Below the pieces are notes generated by a model. It was not told where the DNA came from. It saw only the letters and a list, made by a program, of their open reading frames with translations, and searched no databases. Both the position numbers and the translations under genes were made by a program. DNA of 64,000 nt from Ophiostoma sp. CBS 140.51 (lineage: Eukaryota; Ascomycota; Sordariomycetes; Ophiostomatales; Ophiostomataceae), in the NCBI GenBank assembly GCA_029298735.1, contig JANSLP010000011.1, forward strand, positions 186,001 to 250,000. Direction: 5' to 3'. Shown here in pieces: positions 53,138 to 64,000 of the stretch (its first letter is position 1; every line of letters starts with the position of its first letter).

Positions 53138-56100
53138 CACTTTTTATCTTTCAGTCCAGAGTACGCGTCCAACGAAAATTAAGGTTTTGGGTTTTCTCTG
53201 ATTTCTTCAACAGCCACATTTTACGCGCGTGGCTCTGAGATTACGCTTTGCACAATTTTTTCAATAGTCTTCTACACACTTTTTCCGTCTGCCAATACTT
53301 CAAGCCATTCAGCTACACTACGCTCCAATAGCTTCTCAACTGGGCTTGGTTGAACATAAAAGGACAGTTACCAAGTAGACAAAAACACAAACTTAAAAGC
53401 TGCTGCCCAAAACTAGATCCTACTCCTTCAGTCTGTTCTTGACGGCTCATTGTGCACCTGTGAAGAAGTTGGCAGCACAAACAAAGTTGGGTTTTATCTA
53501 ATGCAAATGTTTATCAGTAGTACGGAGTACAAAGTACATCGTACACAGACTCATCGACAGCCTGCATCTTTTCCTTCTTCCGTATCTGCAGTTTTTTTTT
53601 CTTGATTTTTCATTGTTTCATACCTTCCTCTTTTACTAGCGGACTGGCCGTGCCTCGGGGACAGAAAAAAAATAAACGCCACTAGAACAGACTCTATAAT
53701 CGTCTCGATATCGTCTCGGCTTGCATCATGGTAATTAGATGGAAAAAGCAAAAAAGCTTGGCCCGTCCGTGCTCCGGTGTTTGTCGGCCGTGGTCACATG
53801 CACCGACCACGGAACGAGAGAGTACGAAAAACACCAAAAAACATAAACTATACCAAAATACATAGCATGTGCCGTGTTGAAGAAGTCTGTTGGGATTCTT
53901 CAAGAAAATGGTGTAAGCCATAGCTTGACTTTTCCATCGACTAAGAGCCGCCACTCTCGAATATGCCGTATACTTGTCATCATCGTCGACACCACCGGTC
54001 CAGCAAAGTTCAGTCCGCTGTTTCGTCTTGGTTTAAAAAAAGAAACAAGAAAACCAAGAATCAGGGAAGGATGAAGATTCGAGAGCCTCCTCGCCTCAAA
54101 AGGGTATCGACCCGGCCCCAGATCAGGTACGAGCACTACACAATAGACATGGACACAGACGCGGTGGGAACTGTCAAATTTTCCTTGAGACGATGAAACA
54201 CTCGTGGCTCGGTCTGTGATATAAAAAGACACAAAAGACACAGACTCTCACCAAGAAACCACTCGATTGAGGCTCGTGGGATGCTTCTTTTTAAATTGAA
54301 GCCGTATTGTTGGGACAGAAAAGTGGCGAGAGACTGGGATCACGAGTTTAAAAAGGGAAGAAAGAAGATATTACAAGCTCATACAAGAGGAAAAAGCAAG
54401 TTCTGCCAGGGGATTTTGTTGGTCAGGTCCGGACAGAGATCGCAGGTGGTCCGTCCTCATCCTTGTGTTGCGCAAAACACGGGTCCATCGTCCGTCGTTC
54501 GCATCTTGAAACATGCGACCAAGCTGTTTTGAGGCAAGGCTGTTTGTTGACTTTCGTGGCCTGGCCAGATCGAGCAAGGCTAAGAACGCAGCTAGACGGT
54601 TCAGAAACACTGAAAAGCACGATGGACCAAATCTGGATATGAAAATCGAGGACTCTGCACGGTCCATTCACTTTTGCCTCGTTGTTTCCTTCCTTTTCTA
54701 CCCAGTATTATGTTTATCTCTTCTCCATATCCAATCCTCTTTTTCTTTTTCCTGGTTTTCATACTCTATACCTTCCTATTTCTTTCCTTGGGACTGGGTC
54801 CCGCTCTGCAAGCCTCTCGCTTCTGTTTCACGATACAGCCACGATGTCTAAATAAGGAAGCGCCAGAGGGGTCGAGAAGGCTGAAGACTCGGTGACGATG
54901 CTGTGAATGACGAGACGACGAAGACCATCGTCTTGCTTTTTGCGGCTTTTGCTTGCTTGTTCTTTAAATATCGTGATGCCCGCTCCCCTTGTAGTCCACA
55001 GCGGAAGGGTCTTTTTAAATTGTAGGACCGCTACGTCACGCCCTACCAAAATAAGGCCTGGTGACTTGCTGGGAAGCTTCTTTTTGTCGACCTTTTCTTA
55101 TCTTCAGACTTCAGATGCCCGCGGAGTACGGAATGCGCTTCTATCTTTGTTCTCCCCTGTCTTCTCGATTCCTCTCTATTGTTTCTTAGCAAGAAGCTTG
55201 GACGCAATTGGGATAATGGTCATGTGTCAAGAAAACAAATCGAAGAACAGACAACGGACGGTAAAATCGGATCAGACGGCTGCTGGTCGAAGAAAAGGAC
55301 GAAAAGAAGGAATATGAAAGAGTCAGTGGAGAAAAAGCGAACATTCTCGATCGTTTAAACCCTCTTTACATCATTATATTCTATTGTCTTCTGTCTCCTT
55401 TTCCCCTTGTGCTCGCTCTTGTTCTTTATTCCCGCATCGACTCCTTTTCTTTTTGCGATTGCAATCTCGGCTGCATCTTGCTCTGTAAACTTACGTTGGT
55501 CATTCTTGCAAGATGCATCATGCTCCTGCTGCAAAGTCGTATTGCTTGCTTGCTGGCCCCTGATGTTGGCTAGGCTAAGGGCATTTAAATGAGTTTATTC
55601 CACTGTGCATGCGAGCGTGTGAGTGAGAAACAAGGCAGAAAAACAAACAAAACCGAAAAAGAGGAACGGGATACCACAGAGAACCACAGACGTCTTAACA
55701 GCTGCATTATTGCAATTAAAGTGCAGTCTAGCAACACCGTGGGATGGGCAAGGCCTCGCAAAAAAGAAGAACAGGGGAAACAGCGAAGAGGGAAAGAGGA
55801 AAAAGGAGATCAAGAAAAAGGCAGAGACCCGAGCCTCTTTTTTACTAAACAACCCCTGTCGTCTCCCCGCTTCTTTGCTCGCCTGGATAGCATCCTGGCT
55901 CTGATTCACTTTACCCATTCGCTTTTGTTGGTCCCTTTTGCTGGTGCTTTTGCGTCTGCTCCTCCCATAGCAGGCGGGCTACTGCCATTATCAGAAGACA
56001 AATAAGATGCAAATACTATTGAGGAGCATCACCGTTGGTAGCGCGCCAGCAATAAAGTCCCGGGCCGGCATGTGAAGGCACGCAACCGTCCAAACCGAGA

Positions 56101-57770
56101 AATGAGTTATTGTACACCGAAGAAAAAGGCTTGAAAATTACCCGCGCTCACCAGGTGCTCTGGATTTAATTTGTCGACTTGCACATCTTGTTGATAAAGT
56201 ACAGTGCTGTGCGGAGTGAATTGAATAATGTAAAAAAGGGAATAAGTCAGAATAAATGGCCCTCCCACCCCGCTGGAAAGGTTCGAGAACGCATCCAGGC
56301 CGCACTGATAGGCCGTGTTTATCCTCTCGCAGCCTCCCCCTTTCTCCCTTTCTCTCGGGAGACATTCTCGTGTCAGCGGCTTGGCGTGTTTCTGCTTGGT
56401 CTGTTGTTGACGCCGGATTCCCACAGACGGCCATTTTGATAGAAAAAGATAGACCACAGCCTGGTCCGAATCACGTTTTGCTTTTTCTGTTGCCCCCTCT
56501 TGTCCCTTTGACTGCCATCCTCCCCTGTCGGCAGTGCCACCTCCGGGCGGGTCTATTCTGATTCGAAACAACGAAACACTTTGTCCAAGTCGTCGACGGA
56601 CAGCTCTGGCGGACGATGATCCAGAAACATTGCCGTCCTGATTGCCCAAACGGTTGAACGGAATTTCTCGATGCAACACCGCATCCCTTGAGCCCACGAT
56701 CATGTCACCTGCCTCTCTGCAAGCTTTCTGCTAGCACACGGCTGCCAGAATTGATTAAATCGATATCTGCAGATGTGCCCGCCCGAATGATGCACGATAT
56801 GCATGGCATGTGCAACAATATAACGGCTCTATGCAACACAAAAGGGCTACCGTGGTCCAGACTGTGCTACTCTTCTGCGTAAAATCCGTTTTTGTGCATT
56901 GCGTGACGCGTTTTCTTATTTCATTTTGATTTTGATTTTAGAGACTTTTTTGATTGTTTCTTTCTTAATTCAACAACCTCTCCTGCACCGGCCGCGCCTT
57001 CTGCACGTTGTGTTAATCCTGGGCCGCTCCTGCCAAAACCGGGTACCCATCCTGGGCCGGTCCAGTTCTTTCCCGAGCTGTTGCTGTTCGCACTCCCAGC
57101 GATGTTGCCCTCTTTCTCCCCTTTTTTCTTGGTTCGCACCACATCCAGCGTTCACTCACAGTCCACCCACACCCCCTGCCTTATCCCTGACCGTCGGCCC
57201 CTGGCCCCTGTTCATCTGCTTTTTTGCACCCTTTACCTTCTCTCTGTTGACCTGTGCGGCGGCGCCTTCCCCCCTGCTCATCTCCAAGCTCCTTCTTTTC
57301 AACCTTTACTCTCACCCTACGGCCCCACCGTACCAAAATGGCACGACACGCCATGGGGATGGACTTTCGATGAGTGGAAGAAGGCGCGAACGGCGTTGAA
57401 AGCGGCGACATGATGCGCGATACAGCGCTTCAGCACGTGTATTTGGTGCTCTTTGTTTCCAGGCGCACCTTCCAACAGCTGCTTCGAGTAATGCCCGAGG
57501 CTGGCCCGCCGTAAGAAAAAGAGGGGAAGGTGCGATGCAGTCGTTCTGTTGATCGCGTCGATGCGCCGTAGTTTGCATCCCGCACCTTCTATTTTTTTTT
57601 TTACGGAGAATTGAAGGAAAGGTGCCGTCCAGTCCATTCCCGGGGGACAGCTCCTGCTTGGCCTCAAACCTGCAACCAGTGTGGTCAGACCTTGGAAAGA
57701 GCAAACCTCAAAGCCTCCCCTCTCTTTCGTTTTGTGTTCGGCTCCACTGCAGCAAGGTCCAAACAGAAAA

Positions 57771-57810
57771 ATCCCAGACAATCCCAGAAAATCACAGACA
57801 ATCACAGCCT
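57771..57810 (+). repeat. Four 10-bp tandem units (ATCMCAGACA)
   Basis: Units ATCCCAGACA, ATCCCAGAAA, ATCACAGACA and ATCACAGCCT follow each other without gaps. Confidence 0.75.
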
Positions 57811-58774
57811 CTTGCAGCATTTCCAAGCATTTTTGTGAAGCTTTCGACCCTTCGACCATGCAAGCTCCCCTGGTCGATCGACAAAAATAGTTCTCGATAG
57901 TCAGTCGTCAAACCAAACAGGAGCTTCGTTCGTTTTGCCTCTTGTCGCTCTCCCTCGCTCGTTCGTTGTTTGTTTCGTTTCAAGCTAGGGTTCGAGTATC
58001 CACGGTCGAAAAGGGATGCGATGTGTGCCCGCTGTTTGTGGACAAGCGAAGGAACGTTCTTGATGTGCAGTAGGGCCCGCCTGCCGCTGGGAGCTCAACG
58101 GCGTACGGGACAGCCCTCGCAACCCTCCCATCGTATGCACAGAGCATTATCGTACAGCTACCCGGAAGCAACATCGTGGCTCGAGCAACGAGCTTATTCG
58201 ACAAAAGTCCCAACTCTCTTACAAAGCAGATGTGACAGCGATCACTGTCACTGAAGGACCTCCACGTAAAAGAAACCCGCTACACCAACAACGCCCCCAT
58301 CGGCTTGGATGCTATCCACCCGGCCTGGGCGTCCGGCCTTGTGGCTTGCTGCCGCTTGGGCTTTTCTTTTGATTTTTTTTCTGCGTTTTTGTTGACTGTC
58401 CGCTTTCGCTGTCCCTTTTTTTTCGCCACAGGGCCAACCCCACGGTGTCCCTGCGATTTCCAATGTGATGTTTTCGGGCTTTCGGTTTTCGTGAGATCCT
58501 TGCCTTGCGAGACCGCGACAGGCTCCGTCGCTCCTTCCTTCCCCTTTCCTCTTTGCTGCGCCGCCTTCTCTATCCGGCGCCGGGGATACACTGTATGTGC
58601 ACACATAGGTCCCATCTTTGAATCTGAAAGGGGTGTTCGTGCTTCGTATGTTTTGCCTCCTTCTCTTCTTGTGCTGTTTCGATGCGGTGGGCTTGATGGG
58701 CCTGGCTGGCCCTGCCAAGGTCCCATACCCTAGGACTCACACACATCTTCTGCGCTGACCTGCCCTGCACCTTC

Positions 58775-58804
58775 CTGTATCTGCACCTGCACCTGTACCT
58801 GCAC
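58775..58804 (+). repeat. Five 6-bp units (CTGYAY)
   Basis: CTGTAT, CTGCAC, CTGCAC, CTGTAC and CTGCAC in tandem, in the gene-free region. Confidence 0.7.
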
Positions 58805-59133
58805 CGACTGCACTTGCCCTGCACCAAAAGCTGCGCTGTGTCGTGCCTGCCGTAGGATCGTGCTTTCGTCCCTCCGCATTGTCTCGTCGCCCGCATTCGG
58901 GTCCGTCCCACCCCCCTTCCTTCCCTCTTCTCTCACGCCTCATACTCACCCAGACACCCCCCTTTTGTTGCTCCTCTCCTTTTCGTACGGGCCCTGGATG
59001 CAAAAGTGCATCTCTCCCATGACGCCTGTCTCGCGCCTTGCTGGGTTCGTTTTCCTCGACGGCCGCACCTGCATGTACAAACATACAAATGCATATGCAC
59101 CTTCCGCAGGAACTGGCACTTTCCTCGCGTCGT

Positions 59134-59165
59134 GATTAGTTGATTAGTTGATTAGCTGATTAGTT
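59134..59165 (+). repeat. Four 8-bp tandem units (GATTAGTT)
   Basis: GATTAGTT x2, GATTAGCT, GATTAGTT at 59134-59165, in the presumed long leader/promoter of the 60866 gene. Confidence 0.85.
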
Positions 59166-60865
59166 CTTTTGTTTCCCTTTTTTATTTCTCAGCTGGCCGA
59201 CTACCCATCGTGCTTTCCCGTTTCTCTCGCGTCTGCCCGTTCGTTCCTGCCCCCTCTGACCCTCTTCAAGTATCTTTACTATTACGTAGCAATGCAGAGA
59301 GACATTATCACGCTACTGCGTCCACGCTAACGATTTTATCTCCTCGTGGTCTCCATTTCTTTCTCCATTCTCTAGGCCTGGTCCGGCCCTCTTTCTCTCG
59401 CTCGCTGGCCTGCATTTTCGCCCTAGGGGATCCTGGGCCTCTCCTTCCCTCCTATTCTTTCGTGCTGGCGTCCCTTGGTCGCTCTTTCCGTCCGCTGTGG
59501 CCTTCCTCTGACATTTCCTAGCCCCAGCCTATCGTCCGGAAGCAATCTCTCTTTCTCGCTGGGCCCTCAACGCCTTCCACGCGCACGCCGCCTTTCTCGA
59601 TCTCTCACCCTCCTTTCTCTGATTCTCTGATTTTCTAATTCTCATAACGCACCGTCCTCCTCCCTGCTTTTCCCCTTCCCGTCTTACACTACACGCCTCT
59701 GTCAGACGTCCTCCTTTTTTCTCTTGATTTTCTCTCGTTGTTTTCCTATTGTTCCCTTTCTCTCACGTCGTTACATCTTCTTTCTCCTGGCCTCTGTTTT
59801 GGTTCTCCTCTGCCGCGCCCATCTTTCTCTCTATCTCTGTCTCTCTATTTCTCGCCCCTTTTCCTCGAACCCCCTTCGTCTCATATCCCTTGCTGCACGG
59901 CTCGGTTCCTTGACAAGGCCCTGATATTCTCGACTGTACGCCCGCAACTCGATTTCGTGTCTTTGTTCTCTCGTCTGGGCAGTCGACTCACAAGCCCTCC
60001 CTTCGCCGTTTCGCCTCCTTTCCTCCCTTGGAACCAACCAACAACAACGCGCGCTCGCAACTCGATTGCTCGTCCGCACGCGGCCTCGGGCCCATTGGAT
60101 ACAATTGCACTATCTCTGCGCCTGCCGTGCCTGGACACTTGTCGAACCCGACCGTTACACGCACATCGAAACCGTCCGACTGTTTGCCGATCCAGCTATC
60201 TTCACCCACACACTCTTCGTCGACCACATTCTCGAATCCAGTACTTTTCTCTGGCCATCTTCTCGGGCCGTCCTTGGGAGCGGCTTGGCTGATATTTTGT
60301 CTCTCGACGTCTGCTCTGTTTTCTGTCGTCTGGTTTGCATCTTCGACAAATCCGGAATCACGGTGTTACGGTCTATCAACACAAGCTCGGCTCGCCCCCT
60401 CCGCCATGCCTTTGGTACAACGCTCCTGAGAGTTCGACACTTTCAACGCGGCATTGGTCGATATCCTCTGCTCGTCTGATTATAAAAAAAACGACACCGA
60501 ATCGTGGCCGGAGTGCTTGCCAATTCTTGACCGGAAGTTGGCCTGCACGTTCGTGCTACACTACAACAATATACGACTGGTCCAACCGCCGTCTGCGCTT
60601 GCCCAATCGACTGGGCTTTTCTCACTCCCATTTTCTACTGACATAACTAGCAGTGGCATCCGATCTTTCTGTCGGTTGTACTGATCTTTTGTGTGTGTTT
60701 TGTCTGCAAGTAACCGCAGATTCCAAGTGCCTGGCTACTGGCCTGAAAACCAATAACACGGCATTGGGAGCACAGTGTTTTATGTTGGTATAACCGACCG
60801 GTCACTACCGACCGCTTCCACCTTTTTCGTCTCTTTTCACGGCTCTTTGAACGAATCCCGCCACA

Positions 60866-63511
60866 ATGTCGTCTACAGCAACCGAAGCCGCGGCGTCGAT
60901 GCGCCAGAACGGCCAAAATGGCCAGCTCGCCGTGCGCCTGTCTCCTATGCCACCACAATCGTCACACTCTCCATCCGCATCTCCAGTACCCGACCAAAAT
61001 CAAAATTCGGCAGAATTCGTCCCACGCAGACGGCCAAAGAAACCTGCAATTCCACGGCACCCGATCCCGACCATGCAGGAAGCATTTGCCGAGTCTCTCG
61101 CTGAAGTGTCGTCCGGTACACTTTCTATGAAGCCGAAACTAAGGGTCGACACACCGCAAATTCGCCGCGACCGACTGCTGGACCAGGAAAAGACTGAGGG
61201 CCCGCCCGCTGCCATGTGGCGTATGCGTCCAGCACAAAACTGCCACGAGCTGCGCAAGCTTCTAGCACAGATTGCGTTTGGTGTGTACCTGCTGCTAAAG
61301 GGCATGGCCAACAGCGATGCTCAGGTCGTGGCGATTCTGCAGGGCCACATTGACGAAGTGGATGACTTTTTAAAGACGGCCATGGAGGATCTGAAACTGG
61401 CTACGCAGGACCTCAACACCCGCCTCGACTACCTCAAGCTGCCTCTGGGCAACCTGCCTGCTTTTGAAGAGATGCTGGAGGACCGCGAGTTCCGCCTTCG
61501 TATTGTTGAGGGCAACGTCCGCATTGAGCACATTCTGTCGCGGACAACCACCGCCCTCGTGCAGACGATCCAGGATGTCTCAGAAGGCCTGCGGTCAACA
61601 AAGGAGTTCACCACCTATCTCGCCAAAGAGGAGCACGGCCCGTGGCGCCACGAGCGGCCAGCCGAGGTCGCTGAGATCTTTGAGGCCATGCGCGGCAACG
61701 CCGAGGGCTGGCTGAATGCGTTTGCTGACCTGGAGGAGAAGACTAACACACTGGATCTTTTGATTTCCAAACTGGCCGACATGGTGACTGAGATGGATCG
61801 GTGTGCCGGTGAAGTCAGCCGCCGTACGAGAGTATGTTTTGTTTTTGCCACCCTATTTATGGGAATTTTTGATTCTCTTTTGAGACACCTTCCCTCCCCC
61901 TTTTATAATTTATTGATTTCACATTTCAGATATACTAACTCACCTTTCGCGCCACAGTTCAGCATCAAGCCATACACGCTGCCGGAGCTCACGAGTCGTG
62001 TGTCACAGGAGTCTCAAGAGTCACAAGATTCGTCGTTTCTGGCGTCCTACGAAGCGACGCCACCAGTGTCTCCGGGCATTAACGTACCCCCAATGCCGCC
62101 TCGTCTGTCGCTTCGGTTCAGTGCACTGGGTGATATATTGGCACCCAACTTTTTGGAGCTGGGCTCAGGAAATAATAGCAACGGCCCTGCCCTCGACAAT
62201 ACTCTTCTCCCAACGCTTCAATATACACCACCAGCAGAAGCTTCAAACGAACGACTTGGCCCTGGAAAGTTCACGCCGCAAAACCCATTTGAAGACACTA
62301 TCGAGACACCACAGGCTAGACACAGATCGTATGAGCATGAAGCAGACTCGGATAGCCAAGATGCTGATGCAGTGACGATCAAGTCAAATACAACGGCTAT
62401 CAAGGACGCACCTGCGGCTACCTCGCCTGCCGAGCACGATCTCATGCCCATCCCGCTACGGATAACCGTCGACCCAGCAAGGAGCGAACCGCCCGCAGCA
62501 GAAGTTGTTGACAGCCCGACCGAGTCTCTCTCGCCCCAGGAAAAGACACTCGACGACGAGCCGCTCTATATCCTGCAGCCCAAGATCTACTCGCCTACCC
62601 CATCTCCTCTCCCGTCGCCCCGTGTCCCCGAGAGCGGCCGTAATAATTCGAGCCCGGACCTCACATCATCACAGCCACGTTCTCGCGCAGAGGCATCGTC
62701 ACCTCGCCTGTTCATTCCACCAGTCGAAGAGCGCCTCAGCTACCGAAGCGATACATCACCGCTGTCAAGCGGATCGCCCTGTGCCAACTATTCTGCAGTA
62801 TCTAGACAGTCCTCGAACGTCGTGTCGCCCGCGGATTCGGTGTCGTCTGATCGGACGGTGGATATGGACTTCCAGAACGGCATTCCCAAGAAGAAGACAT
62901 CGATCCGTGAACGCGTGTCTCTCCGTACGACCCCACCGGACGCTATCTTGGTGCCACCACCCAACGCGCCACAGCTCCACCGCCCAGTCTTTGCCTCGCC
63001 GCGGACATACCAAAACTACCGGACGTTCACTGGCCCCGACTCGGCCTACAGTTCCGACATGGAACGCGCGGCCAGCGTCCAGTTCACGGACGTGCCTCCG
63101 ACGAATGTGAGCGGCGCCGGCCACAACTACTCGCCACCCACGATCCCGAACGTTATTCCCTCACCGCACTCGGACCAGCAGTACTTCCGCCCTGTGCAGG
63201 CCAGCCCCCATTCTCCCCTGCAGCAGCGTCCTCACACGGCTGGCCAGGTCCCGTCGCGGCCGTACCACCTGCGCAATGCTCCCTCTTCGATGGGCATGAG
63301 CATGCTCAGTAGTGTGACCACGATGACGCAGGACTCCAAGGGCCAGCCAGTGCTGAAGAAGAAACGGAGTGCTTTCGGCTGGCTGAAGAAGGCGTTCACT
63401 CTCGACGAAGACGAGCGCGTCACTTTCGACCAGCGCAGACAAGTTCAGGAGCGCAACCTGTACTACGACACCAAGAGCCCCAAGTTCTTGGACGGCAAGC
63501 GGATCAAGTGA
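60866..63511 (+). CDS. Helical-plus-disordered protein of unknown function (839 aa)
   Basis: Two exons, 60866-61831 and 61958-63511. They are split by a 126-bp intron (GTATGT...CACAG, with TACTAAC branch site) that happens to keep frame and lacks stops, so the unspliced frame is also open. ATG at 60866 in a CACAATG context. Residues about 110-322 form an ordered all-helical region (HELRKLLAQIAFGVYLLL, then DFLKTAMEDLKLATQDL, ERPAEVAEIFEAM, LADMVTEMDRC) with coiled-coil character. From about 323 on it is Ser/Pro-rich and disordered. The last 50 residues carry a basic amphipathic stretch (KKKRSAFGWLKKAF) and an acidic segment. I do not recognise the family; a cytoskeletal or polarity scaffold is one possibility, without direct evidence. 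The leader is long and pyrimidine-rich, typical of regulated fungal genes. Confidence 0.85.
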   Translation: MSSTATEAAASMRQNGQNGQLAVRLSPMPPQSSHSPSASPVPDQNQNSAEFVPRRRPKKPAIPRHPIPTMQEAFAESLAEVSSGTLSMKPKLRVDTPQIRRDRLLDQEKTEGPPAAMWRMRPAQNCHELRKLLAQIAFGVYLLLKGMANSDAQVVAILQGHIDEVDDFLKTAMEDLKLATQDLNTRLDYLKLPLGNLPAFEEMLEDREFRLRIVEGNVRIEHILSRTTTALVQTIQDVSEGLRSTKEFTTYLAKEEHGPWRHERPAEVAEIFEAMRGNAEGWLNAFADLEEKTNTLDLLISKLADMVTEMDRCAGEVSRRTRVCFVFATLFMGIFDSLLRHLPSPFYNLLISHFRYTNSPFAPQFSIKPYTLPELTSRVSQESQESQDSSFLASYEATPPVSPGINVPPMPPRLSLRFSALGDILAPNFLELGSGNNSNGPALDNTLLPTLQYTPPAEASNERLGPGKFTPQNPFEDTIETPQARHRSYEHEADSDSQDADAVTIKSNTTAIKDAPAATSPAEHDLMPIPLRITVDPARSEPPAAEVVDSPTESLSPQEKTLDDEPLYILQPKIYSPTPSPLPSPRVPESGRNNSSPDLTSSQPRSRAEASSPRLFIPPVEERLSYRSDTSPLSSGSPCANYSAVSRQSSNVVSPADSVSSDRTVDMDFQNGIPKKKTSIRERVSLRTTPPDAILVPPPNAPQLHRPVFASPRTYQNYRTFTGPDSAYSSDMERAASVQFTDVPPTNVSGAGHNYSPPTIPNVIPSPHSDQQYFRPVQASPHSPLQQRPHTAGQVPSRPYHLRNAPSSMGMSMLSSVTTMTQDSKGQPVLKKKRSAFGWLKKAFTLDEDERVTFDQRRQVQERNLYYDTKSPKFLDGKRIK

Positions 63512-64000
63512 TCACAGAAAAACATTTTGGAAAATATACAACAACAAAAAAAGAGCCAAGATACCCCCATATCGCATCTACTACTTACTACCCACCAACC
63601 CCATGATTCCCACAGCCACGTCGCTGCTTTCCTCTTTTTATATATCTGTTTATTCTTTGTATTTTATACGAAAGCATAGCGTGTCTTTGGCTTACACCTG
63701 TTTCACTCCTTTATTTCCTTGTCTATGTCTTTTATTTGATACCTGTCCATCTCTCTCTCTCATTTTCCCTTACTGTCTGTCTTATCTCTCCTTTTCATTT
63801 TCCCATTTATTTGTCATCACTGCGTTTTTACTGTGTCCACCGACTCTCATATATCTCTTGTCTACAATCTTTTCTTAACTATTTCCTATTGTCTAAAGTA
63901 ATTTATCAGAACTGGGGGTGCGCGAGAAGCGGCATGGGAGGCTTATTTTGGATTTTACAAGAATTATGATAGCGTTGTTAATGAATACGAAATTGGATAT
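63512..64000. other. 3' flank of the 60866 gene; no gene seen
   Basis: T-rich sequence typical of a 3'UTR/intergenic region; the ORF at 63603-63878 is hydrophobic only because of its T content. Confidence 0.55.

Larger units (their letters stand above)
52253..60865. other. 8.6-kb region without supportable genes; leader of the 60866 gene at its right end
   Basis: No ORF here has a domain or a consistent coding bias, and no splice-linked small exons were found by eye. From about 58.8 kb the plus strand becomes strongly C/T-rich, as expected for a very long promoter/leader of the 60866 gene. Several short tandem repeats are scattered through it (53111, 57771, 58775, 59134). A small ORF ending in a Trp-rich tail (57081-57413) is possible but unsupported. 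An unrecognised non-coding RNA cannot be excluded. Confidence 0.5.

Noticed and set aside
57081..57413. 110-codon plus ORF with a Trp-rich tail
   Set aside because: First two thirds are low-complexity; only the last 27 residues look protein-like, with no splice partner or homologue recognised.
1..64000. CRISPR arrays, bacterial operons, transposase genes, rRNA
   Set aside because: No direct-repeat/spacer pattern, no transposase or integrase motifs, no long terminal repeats and no rRNA sequence were seen; the genome is fungal.

Overview
The window is nuclear DNA of a filamentous ascomycete. Genes carry 50-130 bp spliceosomal introns with GTAAGT/GTATGT-type donors and CTAAC-like branch sites. 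There is a Zn2Cys6 regulator, and the core genes are fungal (GUP1, YKT6, VID30, the DASH subunit DAD4, INO80 subunits IES4 and IES6, a SAM35-like metaxin). Low-complexity S/T/P/N-rich proteins and long leaders point to Sordariomycetes. An Ophiostomatales (Sporothrix/Grosmannia-like) source is my guess, not something the sequence proves.

Left part (1-26.6 kb) is housekeeping. It holds the 3' end of a Pro/Ala/Gln-rich protein, a small cytochrome b5 (2186-2495, minus), a small unknown ORF (4366-4578, minus) with a probable 5'UTR intron, a 1069-residue disordered protein (9287-12496), YKT6 (13489-14241, minus), IES6 (15580-16260, minus) facing a five-exon DAD4 (16537-17079), SAM35-like (17508-18702), the GID-complex gene VID30 (19343-23013, minus) and IES4 (25445-26555, minus). 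A 1090-bp intron of VID30 contains a 267-codon same-strand ORF.

Middle part (29.1-48.1 kb) is accessory. A decayed Fic-domain gene is followed by a Zn2Cys6 regulator (31015-34120) and eight single-exon genes: old-yellow-enzyme reductase, enol-lactonase-like alpha/beta hydrolase, Baeyer-Villiger-type monooxygenase, salicylate-hydroxylase-like FAD monooxygenase, SDR, HSL-type esterase, second SDR and MFS transporter. An intron-containing tRNA-Pro(AGG) lies between the esterase and the second SDR. The enzymes fit one chemistry: import a cyclic alcohol/enone, oxidise it to a ketone (SDR), reduce the conjugated C=C (OYE), insert oxygen to give a lactone (BVMO), and open it (hydrolases). A terpenoid or alicyclic-ketone degradation cluster is the best hypothesis. 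This is the candidate system of the window.

Right part (48.99-64 kb) has GUP1 (MBOAT) converging on a FAR-17a/AIG1-like membrane protein, then about 8.6 kb with no gene I can support but several short tandem repeats. It ends with an 839-residue helical/disordered protein of unknown function (60866-63511).
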